The notes under the pieces were generated by a model. It was not told the origin of the DNA, made no database searches, and saw only the letters and a list, made by a program, of their open reading frames with translations. The position numbers were made by a program, and so were the translations under genes. Shown here piece after piece: positions 37,861 to 51,459 of a stretch of DNA of 64,000 nucleotides (the stretch's first letter is position 1; each line of letters begins with the position of its first letter). Origin of the DNA: Tolypeutes matacus (Eukaryota; Chordata; Mammalia; Cingulata; Chlamyphoridae); assembly GCA_026826555.1 (NCBI GenBank), contig JAKSZT010038599.1, positions 4,570,449 through 4,634,448 on the forward strand, in the 5' to 3' direction.

Positions 37861-40214
37861 CATATTTAATCTCTGAAATAGTTTTACCAGCATTTTTAAT
37901 GACATTTTACTACAAAAATTCCATGTGATAATATCTGCATAATATCCATTGTAGACATATAAGACATTTTACCCCCAAATATCATTAATGAAGCTATTAC
38001 AATTACCATGATATAGCATGCTTTTCACTGGAAGTAAGTATAAATTAACAAACTAGACCATTGTATCAAATTTTTACCATTTTTTTCAGTCTGATATAGG
38101 AAACCTAGTAGCCAGACTAGCAAGCAAATAGAGTAGCCAGGCTAACAAAGCAAATATTTGGCAAGCAGTGCATTTCCAAAAATGAAACTGATAATTACAC
38201 TTCTTTCAGCACAGCTATAATTGAATAAATCTAATTGCCTCTTCTGCTTAATTTTAATGCTAGGTTTCAAACTGTTGTATGGACAGGAAAGCAACATTAG
38301 AGGAATTACTCTAGTGTTGCTTTTCCTCCAATATAGTGGTTTGAACTCAAGCAATAAAGTTAAATGGAAAAGACTCTATACTTGATTTTCAATTATAGCA
38401 AAGGCAGGGAGCCACAATTATCCCTTTCATTACCGTGATGCTCTTCACTGCTGCCTGGGCAAAATATCTTCACTGTTGTTGCTTGTTGCTGCTGTAACTC
38501 TTAAAGTGAAGAGTCCTTGAGAATCAAAGGTTAAAAGCAAGGGAAGAAATGTATAAATATAAAAGCTTACATTAAAAAGAAAAGATGGTCAAGAAAAATA
38601 TGTTAAGTTCTAGATTGACTTCCAGATGATCTGTGGGGGATGGAGGATCTTGGAAAGATATAATCAACCTCTGTTTCAAATTTTGATTGTGATAATAGGA
38701 AATTTAGCTACTTACATTGTAGAAATGTTCAAATAATGAATATTTGTCTATTTAAGTTAGAGTATTCATCACTGATTTTGGATAAAGATCTAGTATTTTT
38801 TCACATCATGATTTGCAAACATTTCTCAAGAGATGACCTAAAAAGCCTTTCCTTAGCTTTCATCAGTATTTCTTCTTCTGTCTATTATTTCACTGTACAG
38901 TTCCTTAAATTTATACTGAATTGTTTTCCATATTAGCCAATTGTCATATCAACCTCTTTCTTTTGACAATTTGTTTTTCTAAGATATTAAATTATTAAGT
39001 ACTTGATTACATCACCACGGCATTTCAAAATTAAAAATGCGACCTTTTATTCAAACTTCAGTTTGTTAAAATAGCCACAAAGAAGCATAAATTGTAATTA
39101 TAATCAAAGTTTTCAGATGACAGTCTTCAATTTGAATGTACTTTTCCTAGGAAATCCGATAATTAGACACGTGGATTGTTATTTTATTAAAGTGGCATGA
39201 ATAAGGAGTACAGAATTAAAACACACATATATCCATACACACATTTACTTTACTGAGACAATATAAACTGAAATCACTCAAAGCTATCAAATATTTATTG
39301 TACAATATCCTGCTTAAAAAATAGATTATAAGAGGTTATAATAGATCCCTGCAGAAGAGTTTATACTCAAATTACAGGGATTGTGTGATTTAGGAAACCA
39401 ATACTCATTGCAGGTTTTTTTAAAAAGAGACATCATGACCTCATCTGCATTACACATTTATAATATGTAGACATGCATAGAACTTTGCATTTACCGACTA
39501 AGGATTATTCTCACCATTTAAATTACAAGGCACATAGGATCAAACTATTTAAAAGATTTACTAATTATTATGGGTTGGTAGTGGAATTGCAACATAGGAA
39601 TGATGCCTTTTAGACTATTAAACTAGTAATAATCCTGAAAAATTATCTATTATGTAAACGATTTTTTATAATTTTATTGTACACATAGTACATCTTATGT
39701 TTCTGAGTTGTTCCCAATTTTATATGTTTTAATAAGAAGTTCAGAAAGGATTTATCTGATATGCTTCATCTTTATTTTTAAATTAATAATTTACTTTTAT
39801 TTTTTTTTACATGATGTAGACAAGGCTTTGTTTCACATGGGAACAATTTGAAATATCATGTACTTGGTTAATATTCATGTAAATAAGAAAAAAAGAATTC
39901 ATATTAATTAATCATCTCAAATTACTTTATTTGATATCCAATATTATTTTAGTCAATATTAAATATTAATGTTCATTTATTATTATTTTTTAACATTACT
40001 AGTTAAATTACTTAAGTTATGAAAAATATGTAAATTGCTTATATTAAGATCAAAAGTTTAGAACAATTTAAATTGTTTTGACCAAAGTTGTAAGGACATT
40101 TGCATAAAGCATTTTTCTTTTTTTCTCTAAAATAGCTAATTTCATAAATTATGGTTCTTATTTATTTCAAAGCTTTATGAATATCATTTGGCAAATTATT
40201 TTTATAAAGATGGT
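37861..40214. other. Unassigned sequence
   Basis: Very AT-rich. No gene or clear repeat seen. Confidence 0.4.
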
Positions 40215-40690
40215 TATATTATCTCCCATCTCACATTCTCTTTTGCAATGTGACTTTGCCACTTAACCAACAAGAAATGGAATCTCTATCTCCTTAAATC
40301 TAAGCAGGTACACTGATTCCATTGACTAGTAGAATACAGTGGAAATAAATATGGCTCAGTGTTGGGTGTAGCTCTTACCTAGCCTTGCAACTTTTTCTTA
40401 TTTCTCAGAAAATAGAGTGTCCATTTAAGAAGTTCAGGCTCCATTATTAGAGAGACAGGCCATACGGAGGAGCACTGAGGCACTACACATGTGCATGAAG
40501 AAACCATCTGGGATGTATAGTCACTGAATGACTCTAGCCCCTGCCCCTAAGAACTACAATCATCTGGGAGATCTCAAATGACAACCTCCCAGTTGAGACC
40601 AGCCAAGACAAAATCATGAGAGATAATAATAAATTATTGTTTTAGGCTGAAGGTGATGGTAATATACAAAAGTAACTAACAAAATAGTTT
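40215..40690 (+). repeat. MLT1-type LTR, sense
   Basis: It contains 'gcaatgtgactttgcc', 'ccattgactagtagaatacagtgg', 'aacctcccagttgagaccagcc' and, near the end, 'catgagagataataataaattattgttttaggctgaaggt', the MLT1-like 'gataataaatgtttattgttttaagccactaag' block with the polyadenylation signal. Strongly diverged; an older MaLR than families A-C. Confidence 0.7.
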
Positions 40691-41567
40691 ATTTGTGAAA
40701 TAATACTTAAATGTAATAATAATGGTGCAGTATATTTCCCAGAATGTTTTGATATTTCATAGCATAGTTCTTCACAATCTGAGTCTTAGCATATTCATAA
40801 AAGTATTACTAAATATTGCTTCCAGAAATTCTGAACATTCAAAAGCCTGTTCTTTTGAGTATATGAACCCAGTTGATTACATGGAACTCAAGTCACTTAA
40901 TTTTCTAAATATGAATTTCTTGAGACCCATAGCATTGTGGGAAAAAAAGAAATATAAAATAAAATATAGTAATTTGCAGTTCTAAATTATTTTTCTTAAG
41001 CAATATTGGTTTAACATTTTTATCTAAGTTAATGCATTTTATGATGAGGAATGACTAAATGAAACATAAATAGAATTTGTAGAGATTAAAGTTAAACAAA
41101 ACATATTGAGAATATGGGAATTATTGTAACCTTATTCTCTAAGTAGTTTCATGATACAGGATTAAATTATTAATGAGTAGTCTATCATTATAACTTTAAA
41201 ATCACTTGTCATTAAATGATTTACTTAACCATATAGTGGTGATATAAATAGAACCAACCCCAAAAGAGTGTTGTGATGCTTAACAGTTTTAGAAAAGTGT
41301 ATTTTTGCAGCAAAAAGCCAATGAACTTAAGCCATTATAATTATTATGAGCAATAAGTATCCTTAGAGTAAGAATTTTTAAATTATTTTGATTTTGAGGT
41401 AGTCAAATAACATCCAAAAAAACAGGCTTTTTCTTATGAGACAAGATATCTAGTTAAAGAAGAAAGACAAAGAAAAATTAAAGACTGTCAAACTTCCTCT
41501 TAGGTTTTAAAGGCATCTTTGCATTCATTTCTCCAGTGCTTTATCTCATCATCAGAAATACACTTAA
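40691..41567. other. Unassigned sequence
   Basis: No gene or clear repeat recognised. Confidence 0.4.
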
Positions 41568-41572
41568 CTGAC

Positions 41573-41720
41573 TGTTTTAGTTTCCTAGGCTGCTCAAGCA
41601 AATACCATACATTGGTTGGCTTAAACAATATTTGTATATTAGCTTATAGATTTGAGGCTAAAAGAAATTCCAAATCAAGGTGTCATTAAGATGAACTTTC
41701 TCCCTGAAGACTATCATCTA
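41573..41720 (-). repeat. 3' LTR of the MaLR provirus (truncated)
   Basis: Only the 3'-terminal part of the LTR remains (TGTTTTAGTTTCCTAGG to 'ccctgaagactatc' on the + strand). The rest is deleted up to the internal region. Confidence 0.8.
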
Positions 41721-41865
41721 TAGAACCATATTTTTTTTTAAATGTTTTAAGCAGGTTTAATTAAAAATATTATGAGCATGATTAAACTGTATATTACACA
41801 ATCTATGCCAAAGATCAGGTTTTATTGGCTATATATATTTAAGCTAAAATATAGAATCATATTTT
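41721..41865 (-). repeat. Short A-tailed retrocopy of an unidentified transcript
   Basis: TAGAACCATATTTT (41721-41734) and TAGAATCATATTTT (41852-41865) form a 14-bp TSD with one mismatch. Between them, on the - strand, about 115 bp ends in ATTAAA, 13 bases of spacer and a poly-A tail. This is the 3' end of a polyadenylated RNA, 5'-truncated. The source gene was not recognised. Confidence 0.6.
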
Positions 41866-42813
41866 GACCTCTGGGCCTGATGAAGCAGCAGCCTCACCCT
41901 TTCCAAGTTCTGAGACAATGAGGTGAAGGCTCCACCCTCTCCAAGCACTGGGATGGTAAGCTCTCTGAAAATTAAAGGTCACAGGCTCCACTCTCTCAGA
42001 GAATTGGGGTGGCAGCCAGACCATCCACAATCCCCAAGGCACAGGCCCCACCCTCTCCAAGCACAGGTATGGGGGCACTCTTTCTGAACAATGGTGCAGA
42101 AGGCCCACCTCCACATGGGTGGGCCTATTCTCTTGGCCTGAGAAGATGTATTCTGTTCAGACCTCAGTTTCTGTGCTTCTACCCTTGAAGTGATATTTCC
42201 TTTAATTTCTCCCGTCGTTATCCTTTTTAGTCTAGTCTGGCAATAGTTCCATTTATACAAGTTGTGCAATAAAAACTTGTCAGTTTTGCATGTAGTACAT
42301 AAGGGTCCAAACCATCTGACAGTAGAATTTTCCACAGAGCCTTCCTGGATAACTATTTCTAATCCTAACATGGAGCTGACTGGCTCCGTGTTCAGTTAAA
42401 CCTTCACATGGAGCACTATTCTCTGGCAAATCGCTTTCCAGAAGCTCAGAATTTTCCAACTCATCAATTTCTGGGTTCTTTGTGCCCAGACTGCACTTTC
42501 CACACTTACTTTGAAATCTCCTCAGCTAAATACCCAAGTTCTTCCTTCATACAATATCAGAACTCAATCTTGTCAGGTTTTCTGCCACTTTAAAACAAGG
42601 ATCAGCTTTCCTGAAGTTTCCAATAACTCCTTCGACATTTTCTTCTCCGGTCTCATAGGAAGTACCTTTAGCATCCATGTTTCTACCAACAGTCTTTTCA
42701 AATCAATCTAAGCTTTTCAAACCACTTGATTAGATTGATTGATTCTTCTAGCCTCTACCCATTTCCCAATTCCAAAGCCATTTCCACATTTTTGGTATTT
42801 GAAATAGCAGCAC

Positions 42814-42831
42814 TCCACTCTCCTGGTACCC
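42814..42831 (-). promoter_or_regulatory. Primer binding site, tRNA-Leu type
   Basis: On the - strand, next to the 5' LTR, TGGGTACCAGGAGAGTGG closely matches the TGGTACCAGGAGTGG site complementary to the 3' end of a tRNA-Leu, as used by ERVL/MaLR elements. It has small insertions. Confidence 0.7.
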
Positions 42832-42832
42832 A

Positions 42833-43299
42833 AATTTATTTTATTTTTCTAGACTGCTCAACTGAATATTAGGTTGGCTTAAACAATAGGAATTTACTAG
42901 TTTACTAGTTTGAGGCTAAAGAAAGTCCAAATCAAGTCGCCATCAGCATAATGCTTTCTCCCTGATTATTGTGGCATTCTGGGCCTGGCTGCTGGCAATC
43001 CTTGCCCCTCTGTCACATGGCAAGGCACATAGTGGCATCTCCTGTTCTCTCCCTTCTTTTCTTGTTTTCCATTCAATGTCCAGCCTCTTGCTTCCTGTGG
43101 CTTTATTTCTCTGTGTCTCAATTTCTTTATTGTATGGTCTCCAGGAAAAGGATTAAGACCCATCCTGATTGAGGTGGGACACACCTTAACTGAAGTAACC
43201 TCATCAGAAGGTCTTACTTGCAATAGGTTTAGTCCCACAGAAATAGGTGAAATTTAAGAACATATTTTTCTGGGTTACATACAACTTCAAACCATCCCA
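42833..43299 (-). repeat. 5' LTR of the MaLR provirus (family A)
   Basis: About 467 bp, full length, sense on the - strand (TGGGATGGTTTGAAG at 43299). It shares all family A landmarks. Confidence 0.85.
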
Positions 43300-43304
43300 C
43301 TGAC

Positions 43305-44427
43305 CTACACTGCAGAGATGCTTTTGTAATTACAAAGGAAATGATAGGTAATGAATTGGAAGGCATGCCTCCTAAGATTTCTTAGTGATTACTTCCACTG
43401 TTTTCTTAAATTCTAAGCAGATGAGCATCTCCTTAAGATCCATTAGTGGGTATTCATAACAATTTATTAATGTGTTCCCATGATGAACTTAAGACCAATA
43501 TCCTTAGATTCTCAGGTAAGACAGAGATACCTTTGGAGAAAACTAATACTTTACATTTCTGAACTGTGATTTTTTTTCCCATTACATATATATCTACTGC
43601 TCCTCTCCCTCCTGTGGAAGAGTTAAATAGCAATTTTACACACTGGGACAGTTTGCTCATCATTCACTTCATCTTAAATGAAATGTTGGCATTAAACAGT
43701 CCCCTTTAACTATTATAATGACCATAGCTGGCATCTATATTGTTCTTGAAGAAGTCATACTATTCCCTCTGGAATCCTTTCATTATTACTTTCTTATAAT
43801 TCTCTTTAGAAGAACAGCATTAAGGTTTTTATTGTAATTCACTGTGAGTCCTGGTTTTATCTTTCTTCTTTTTCCTTTAATCCTATTCCCTGCAGATGGA
43901 CTGACAGACTGGAATAACTTAAGATATCTTATTTTTTATCCTTATGTATTCCATTGATACAGCATAAATCTAAAATCTCTTTCCCTGCCCAAGTTATGCA
44001 TTTGTATTCTAGGGCTTTCATATTTCTATGCTGAAAAATTGTAAGATTGAAATTCTTGGGGGGGCGGAGGGGCATTCATAGTGGTGGGAGGGAGGTAAGA
44101 AAATTAATAATAATTGCATATATTTCCATTATTGGTCAGCAAAATTATCTATTTAGAATCTCAACCTAAGTTTATCACTCAGTATTTCTTATTGCATCAA
44201 ATATCTATAAGCTAGGGAAATAACATAAAGATTTAAAGTGCCTAAATTTAATACCATTAATTCTAATTACTTTTGTAGAATGCTGACATTTTTGCAGATT
44301 ATTTATTAATCAAATTGTTCTAAGATCTTTGTGGCAATCATCTGCGTATAAGTGAAGAAACCTGAAAAGCTAATCATTTTCTTAATCGTTTTCTCATTTA
44401 TATTTGAGAAGTTCTTGCCCAAGATTT
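43305..44427. other. Unassigned sequence
   Basis: No gene or clear repeat. A G-rich spot lies near 44060-44072. Confidence 0.4.
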
Positions 44428-44658
44428 CACAATGTATTTTTTTATTATTATTATTATGGGTAAAAATCAAAATTCTCACAATACATACAAACATTTGCAA
44501 AATGATATATAAATATATATGCATATATGTGTATTTGCTTACAAAAATGTTATTTATATATATATATACATATATTTTAAGAGGTGCTTAGATTACTGGT
44601 GGCAAGGCTCCAGGATGTGTAAGTTCATTGAGGGTGGTGGGCCACACAATGTATTTTT
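44428..44658 (-). mobile_element. Twin-primed (5'-inverted) short L1
   Basis: A perfect 14-bp TSD, CACAATGTATTTTT, flanks the insert (44428-44441 and 44645-44658). The part from 44442 to about 44597 is the antisense L1 3' end, nearly identical to the L1 at 9.5 kb up to 'ggtgcttagattac'. The remainder (44598-44644) is the reverse complement of that L1 at about 9757-9809 ('tggtggcaaggctccaggat'). The inversion plus a deletion of about 75 bp at the join is the signature of twin priming. Confidence 0.92.
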
Positions 44659-45606
44659 AAATACTCAATGGTGAAAATAATAATCACCATTCCATGTTTT
44701 TCAACATAAAATAATTTTAGTTAAGTCTAAATCACAAACTTGTCCCTCTTTGAATCAATTTTGATTACTTCTAATTAGATCATCTTTTCAAGATATTTCT
44801 TCAACATAGCTTAGAAAATAATTTTTACCATTTTCCCACATAGCTAATGAAACTATAGCATTTCTATAAATATGTCCCACTTTCTGAATAATCATGATAT
44901 ATTTGCTTGAAATTATTCACTAGAGTTTTTCTAAAAGTAATCAAATTAAACATTTTAATCTTCCTTCTCATTTGTTTCAAACCCTTAAGATTCAGAATGG
45001 GGTATATAACATTTAAAATTTTAACAAATCAAAATTTTTACCAATTTTGTAGAGCTGCCCCTTAATTTATACTTTCTCCTTTAAAGAGTGGACCATTACA
45101 TAAAATAAACATCTACTAATTTTAAAAATGAGAGAATTAAAGTCCTAAAATATTATGTGTCTTGATCAAGGTCACATAGCTTGTTTGTATTAAATCTCAA
45201 AGAATAACACAAATAACTTGATTAAATGTCCAGCTATTTTCAAAAATATAGGCATAATCATATTTAATAGCTCTATGAGTCTCCTTTAAATTACAAAAGC
45301 CACATATTACTAAAAGTGGTAATACGATATTGTTTCCTCAAACTTTTCTTTACAGTATTCCATGTAATAAAACCCTGGGTTTTTAATTCTAAAGTTAGAC
45401 CTCCATGGAAACAAACAAGAAAGCATTTATTCTGATTAAATGAGGATTAAACAACCTGATTTGTGATGGATTGGAATTATTTTCTTTAGAGAAAGATGGC
45501 TCAATTTCTAAGCAGGATTATAATGTAATGTAATGAAGAGCCTGATTCCATTTTTGATGTTGATTACTGATAGTTTTAAAGCCTCACTCCCTGTCTTCTT
45601 CCCTTG
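44659..45606. other. Mostly unassigned; MIR-like scraps
   Basis: 'gtcttgatcaaggtcacatagcttg' (about 45160-45185) and 'aaccctgggtttttaattctaaagttagacctcc' (about 45370-45404) look like pieces of MIR-type repeats. Confidence 0.4.
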
Positions 45607-45611
45607 CCCCA

Positions 45612-46055
45612 TGTAGAGGAATGAATTGTGTACCCCCATTTGGAAAAGTCCTTGGCCTTGGCCCACATTCTGGTGGGTGTGGATCCATTGTAAATAAGAT
45701 CTTTTCAAGATGTTACTTCACTTAAGGTATAGTCCAACTGAATTAGGCAGGGATTTAATCTGGATTACTGGAGTCATTTTTAAGTATAGTGAAAGTCAGA
45801 TGGAGAGAGAAAACATGGGGAGCAGCCAGAAGCTGGAAGTCAATGAAACCCAGAAGAAAAAGGATGCCACCATGTGCGTAGGCATGTTATGGAAAAGAGA
45901 AGAAACCTCAAAATTTGCTGTTCAGCCAGAAAACACTAACCACAGGAGGAAACGGACCTAGCCTTCTAACATCTGAAATTATGAGACAACAAATTCCTCT
46001 TATTAAGCCAACCCCATTGTATGGTATTTGTTTTAGCAGCTAGGAAACTAAAACA
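45612..46055 (+). repeat. MaLR-type LTR, sense, with TSD
   Basis: A 444-bp LTR from TGTAGAGGAATGAATTGTGTACCCCC (typical MLT1-like start) to GCTAGGAAACTAAAACA (same end as family A). Perfect 5-bp TSD CCCCA at 45607-45611 and 46056-46060. Confidence 0.9.
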
Positions 46056-46326
46056 CCCCACGTATGGGGATTCCAATAAAAAAGCTAGGGTGCAAATCAC
46101 TCAAGCCCAAGCTTGAAGCAAGAAACCTCATCCTAGACCCATTTCCTAAACAAAACCCCAACTCACTTTCCAAATTTGTCCTCAAACCATTTTCAGATCA
46201 GTTGAAGAGCCTATCCTATTCTTCCCCCCACCGCCCTCCCCCACACACAAAAAAAACCTACTTATATGAGTAATAAACCCTCTCATATCTTCTTGGTGCA
46301 TTTTCGACATCATTAGTCTTAACATC

Positions 46327-46853
46327 TATTTTAGTTTGCCAAAGGGCTTGGCAAGCAAAATAAAAGTGTTGGCTTTTATAAAGGCTATTTATTTGAGGTA
46401 AAAGCTTATAGTTCCAAGGCTATGAAAAGTCCAACTCAAGGCAGTTGAGGTGCTTTCTCAGCTGCCATGTGTTGAAACAAGATGACGAGCCACCTCTGCC
46501 TGGTCTCTGCCTTCCCTTCTAGACTGTACCATTTCCCAGAGTTCAGCTGAGGGTAAGTAGGCATAGGGCTTGAGCCTTCTCTCGGGCTCAGCTACTTCAC
46601 TTTCTTCCCGATTTCAGCTGTAAGTTATCAGGCAAATGGCTCATCTCACCTAGGGGCCTCAGCTCTTTTCTGTCACATGGCAAGATAGAAAAATGGCAGA
46701 GTGCCCTTTTCTGGTGTGTCTCAGTTTTTTTTAAGACCCAGCAAAAGGGCGGGGACTAAACCTGAGTAATGCCTCACTAATGTAGTCCAATTGAAAAGGC
46801 TGCTGTCATCCACAGGATTTTGGGGATTCATAAAATAATTTCAAACTGCCACA
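46327..46853 (-). repeat. MaLR-type LTR (family C), antisense
   Basis: From TATTTTAGTTTGCC to CAAACTGCCACA on the + strand, about 527 bp. Flanks ACATC (46322-46326) and ACTTC (46854-46858) are a 5-bp TSD with one mismatch. It shares 'cactaatgtagtccaattgaaaagg'-type landmarks with the copies at 54.9 and 59.6 kb. Confidence 0.8.
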
Positions 46854-47059
46854 ACTTCTGATTGAGGAGTTGATTCCATCCTCTGTGGGGCAACCACAAG
46901 ACATTAATAGTAAAGTGTTTGATCCATCACATTTCCATATCTATCCCACTGCTAGGGAAAATAAGTATTTCCTTATAATATCTATTACAAATAGATATTT
47001 ATGTGGAACAGTAAGGTTTAACAAAGAACTAAGATAGATTAGAGCAAACAACATTTATG

Positions 47060-50000
47060 CATGCCTGGTGAATTGCCACTATCAAAGTTTATGGAATTTC
47101 AAGCTATCTTTCTGTAATTGATGGGAGAAATTGACAGAAAACTGTAAGGAAATATAAAACAAATCACTTTGACACTTATATAACACTACACATAACAACA
47201 GAATATACATTCTTTAAAGTGTCCATGGAACATTTAAAAAGGTAGAACATATTCTAGGCTATAAAAATATTTCAATTATTTTTATTTGATCTCATACAAA
47301 TTAAGCTCTCTGACCACAAAAATCTTAAATTGTGCATCAATAACAGAAAGATATCAGGAAAATATTTTCAAAATTAGTAACATTCTAGATAACTCATGGA
47401 TCAAAGAACAAATGAGAATGAAATTTAGAAAATGAAATAACAAATCATTCCAAAATTTGCACAATGTAGATAAGCAATAGGCTAGAGGAAAATGTATAGC
47501 TTTAAAGGTTCATACTAGAATGTTGTAAGAATAAAATAAATGACCAAAGAACTTACCTCAAAGTTATAATCAAATAACAAATGAAACTAAAGATAAGCAG
47601 AAGAAAACAAATTTTAAAAATGGGGGAAATAAATAAAACTGGAAACAGAAGATTAATAGAAAAAAAATCAATGAAAACAAAATCTGGTTCTTTGAAAATA
47701 TCAATACAATTGATAAAATTCTAGCAAAACTATTCAAGAAAATCAATATGACTGAACTTAGTATCAAGAGAGAAAGAGGGGGCATCAGTATAATTACATT
47801 ATAATTTTAAAAGATAATAAAGAATTGTAATAATTAACTTTATGACCATACATTTGAACACTTAGAAAATGTGAATGTATTTCTCAAATGCACAAATCGC
47901 CAAAATTACATCAGGAAAAAAGTAAAAATATGAATAGCCCTGTGTTTATTAAAGAAAGTAAATATGTAATGGAAGAGAACACTGGCTCAGATGATTTCTC
48001 TGGTGAATTCTCTCACTTAAGCAAGACATGGAAGACAGTATAAGACTCCCTCATGAACACATCTAAAATTCCATCCTTAGCTGAATTTGAGTTCACTGAC
48101 TCAATGTAGTGGTCAGTTTGATGTGTCACTTTGGCTATGTTATGGTTCAGATATTTAGTCAAGCAAGCAGCCACGTGACTGCTACTGTGAAGATACTTTG
48201 CAGATGGATTTGCATCTGTAATTAGATGTATAATCAGCTTATTACATCTAAGGCTGATTGCATCTACAATCAACAAAGGAGATTGCTCTCAGCCTTGTGA
48301 GGGGCCTCCTGGTCCAATTAGTTAGTGTTTTAAAAAAACGGAACTGAGGGTTTCAGAAGTTGAAAATAGAATTTCTGCCTAAACTTCAGTCAAACAGGTT
48401 TTCCTAGGGAATATAGACCTGCCAGACTTCAGAATCACCTTTATTGGAGGTTCCTTATTGGTCTGTTTCTCTGTAAAACCCAAATACAATCCAGCATTAT
48501 GTACAAAGCAATAACACATCTTAAATAATGCATATTTATCATTTATCCAAGGAAAGTTACAAACTTTTAGAAATAAAGCAATTTAATTTATCATATTAAT
48601 AGAATAAAATATTTTAAAAAATCATCTCAGATGTATAAACAGCATTTGGCACATTTAAACATGCTTTCATAGAAAAGCATTTGATACAATTCAATATTAT
48701 TATTAAAAATTCTCAGAAAACTAGGAACAGAAGAGGACTTTCTCAAAATAGGATAGGGCTTCTACTAAAAATTTAGTCAAATTTATCCTTAATTATGACC
48801 AGATGAATGCTTTCTACCATCACCAATTTTTTTCAACACTGTACTGGAGTTCTTTGTCTTTGCAGTAAGGCAAGAGGAAAAAAAGCAATTCACGTTTATT
48901 GGAAAGGAAGCAATGAAATTGCGTTTGATTATAGACATCATGATTGTATACATGAAAATTCATAAAGAATCTACAAATAAGTTTCTCTTAGTAAGTAAGT
49001 CTAACAATGGTCAATGTCATAGGAATTCAATACAATTCAATCTGTTGTATATCTAAAGTCTAGCAATAAATAATGGGGTTAAATGGAAAATATATGAAAT
49101 TATAATTATATTATATATTACATATAACAGAATTATATATGTTAAGATGGCAATTCTCTCCACAATCACTTAAGTTAATTCAATTCCTGTCCAGCTTTTT
49201 ACTTTTTTTATGTAGAATTCTAACAAACTGATTCTAAAACTTGTATTAAAATGTTAATGACATAGACTAACTTATAAAAGAATTCAAACAAAATTGGAGA
49301 AATTATATACCAGATTTCAAGACTTTTTAAAAGTTGCAATAACCAAGAAAGTGTAGTCCTTTCTTAAGGATAGATACATTGTCAATGGAAGAGAAAAATG
49401 GAGTCCAATAAATAAACCCAAACGTATATGGTCAACTGAATTTTGACAAAAGTGTCAAGGTAATTAATGTGGAAAATATACCTGTTTAACAAATTGTGGT
49501 GGAAAAATTGGATATTCAAGTGAAGAAGCATGTATTTTGACTTCACACCATATGTAAATATTTTCTGGCAATGGATCATAGACCTAATTATAAAATATAA
49601 ACTGTATAAATTCTGTATGAAAACAAACTTGAGATAGTCAATGATTTCTTAGATAGGACACAAAAGGTAAAACCCATAAGACAAAAGTTCATAAAACTGT
49701 TCTACTCAAACTTTATACCTTCTTCTCCCCAGAAGTCGTTTTGATTAAAATCTAATGGAATACCCTGAACTCATGGAAAACATTTGCAAAACACCTATCT
49801 GACAAATGACTTTTATCCAGAGTAAAGAAAAATTCTTATATTCAAGAAGAGTTAAAATGAACAAAACAATAAATATTGCAAATATAAAGGGAAATATTTT
49901 AATTGAAACCTCAAAAAGAAATCTACAAATAACCCATATGAAAGATTACTCAACAAAATTAGCAATCATTAGTCAACATCATTAAAACCAAAATAATGAC

Positions 50001-50440
50001 AATCACAAGAGTTGGAAATTTGGGGGGAATTGAAATGCTCAATTGTTGCTGATAGGAATGTAAAATGATATATACACTTTGGAAGAGTTTGCAGTTTAAT
50101 GTAAAACTAAATCTACATGTATCATGTGATCTACATTGCATTCCTAGGTAGTTAAGCAAGAGAAATCAAAGCAAATATCCACATAAAGATATGTGGAAAG
50201 GAATGTTCATAGCGGATTTTTTTATAATATTCCCAAACTTAAAACAACCCAAATGTCTGTCAAAAGGTGAATGGAAAAACAAATCATAGTATATGCATAT
50301 TTGTATGGATATAGGAATGGAATACTGCTCAGCAGTTCAAATGAATGTACTACTGATATATGCAATAATATAAATGAATCTGAAAATAATTAAGTGAAAT
50401 GAAAGAAGACAAACAAAAACTGTACACCTTCCACAGACAC
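47060..50440 (+). repeat. Long fossil L1, sense
   Basis: About 3.3 kb of L1 in + orientation, from the ORF2 endonuclease region through RT into the 3' UTR. Landmarks: 'aacagaatatacattctttaaagtgtccatggaac' (about 47200), 'tctgaccacaaaa', 'gatgatttctctggtgaattctctc' (about 47990), 'gaaaagcatttgatacaattc' (about 48672), and the 3' UTR-like 'acaacccaaatgtctgtcaaaaggtgaatgg' (about 50255). The frame is destroyed. A family B LTR interrupts it at about 48105-48493. Confidence 0.85.
48105..48493 (+). repeat. LTR (family B), inserted in the fossil L1
   Basis: Starts near TGTAGTGGTCAGTTTGATGTGTC, with 'agtcaagcaagcagcc', and ends 'tctgtttctctgtaaaacccaaatac'. L1 ORF2 sequence resumes at 'atccagcattatg'. 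No clean TSD remains. Confidence 0.7.
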
Positions 50441-50455
50441 CATACCTTAGGTTAG

Positions 50456-50893
50456 GCTAATGTGTCAACTCAGCCTGGTAATTGTGTCCAGGTGTTTTGT
50501 CAAGCAAGGACTGAGCTAATTGTAATACAAGGACACTTATGGACTTCAGTCATCAGTGAGTTTACTGCATAGATAGCTGATTACATCTACATCAATCAGG
50601 GAGATTGCCATGAGCAATGAGTGATGCTTTATCCAATCAGTTGAATGCCTTAAAAGGGGAAGTGACTTCAACATTCAGAGAGAATTTCCCAGCTTGTCTT
50701 TGGACATCCAACATCTCCCAGAAACTCATCAAGGACCTTCATTGAACTTTCATCGAAGGCCCTAGTTTGCAGCCTGACTGCGGAACCTGGACTTGTGAGA
50801 ACCATGGTCACGTGAGAAACTCTTATAAAATCTCATTCTATTGACAGATATCTCCTGTTGATTCTGTTTCCCTAGAGAACCCTGACTAATAAT
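50456..50893 (+). repeat. LTR (family B), sense
   Basis: Starts near TTAGGTTAGGCTAATGTGTCAAC, contains 'ttgtcaagcaaggactgagc' and 'atccaatcagttgaatgcctta', and ends with 'ttctgtttccctagagaaccctgactaat'. It abuts the L1 3' UTR. The best preserved sense copy of the family here. Confidence 0.75.
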
Positions 50894-51459
50894 AAGGAAT
50901 GTAGGGAATACAATAAGCTGTGATTTAGGACAGCTGCTCTCCAATATTTTATTTATCATCTTTCATGTTTTAGTCCGACACACAATACTCTCTACAAATT
51001 TAATGTGATAGCATAATTACTTAAAATATTAAATGAATATTGGTAGACCCTAAAATAGATTCGATATTTTACAAGTATATTAAAAGGAATTCAAAATAAC
51101 ACCATTTTCTATCTTTAGTTATGCAGTTCTTTAATTCATTGAATATACCTAATAAAGTTATTTTTACCATGCATTCTTCAAAATTTTCTATAGCTTTGTC
51201 CATATAATTGACATACTGAGCATTAAGAAATGTTTTGGCCCATTTCATAATAGAGCCATTCTTACTGTCTTTGCCTACAGTTATAAGCAGAATGCTACTC
51301 AGAAATTGTTGTTTCCCTTCTTTATGCTGTAATATGTTCCTATACTTATTTAATCTACTTACTCCAGTCTTTCCAGGAGTCCATTCTGAGCAATCCATGA
51401 CACAAGAAAACTTCTACTTTAGTATTTAATATATAGAACTAAGACAGGAATGTTCTATG
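50894..51459. other. Unassigned sequence
   Basis: A 109-codon open frame on the - strand (51069-51398) has no recognisable similarity and no supporting signals, so I do not call a gene. Confidence 0.35.

Larger units (their letters stand above)
41568..43304 (-). mobile_element. MaLR provirus (LTR-internal-LTR) with TSD
   Basis: On the - strand the element runs 5' LTR (43299-42833), internal region (about 42832-41866), then a truncated 3' LTR (to 41573). A perfect 5-bp TSD CTGAC lies at 41568-41572 and 43300-43304, the size expected for ERVL/MaLR. The internal region follows the MLT1/THE1-internal pattern on the + strand: 'tctttgtgcccagactgcactttcc', 'tccatgtttctaccaacag', 'acccatttcccaattccaaagcc', 'agcagcactccactctcctggtacc'. 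It is non-coding in practice; a 130-codon open frame at 41979-42371 is chance. Most of the 3' LTR is lost. Confidence 0.9.
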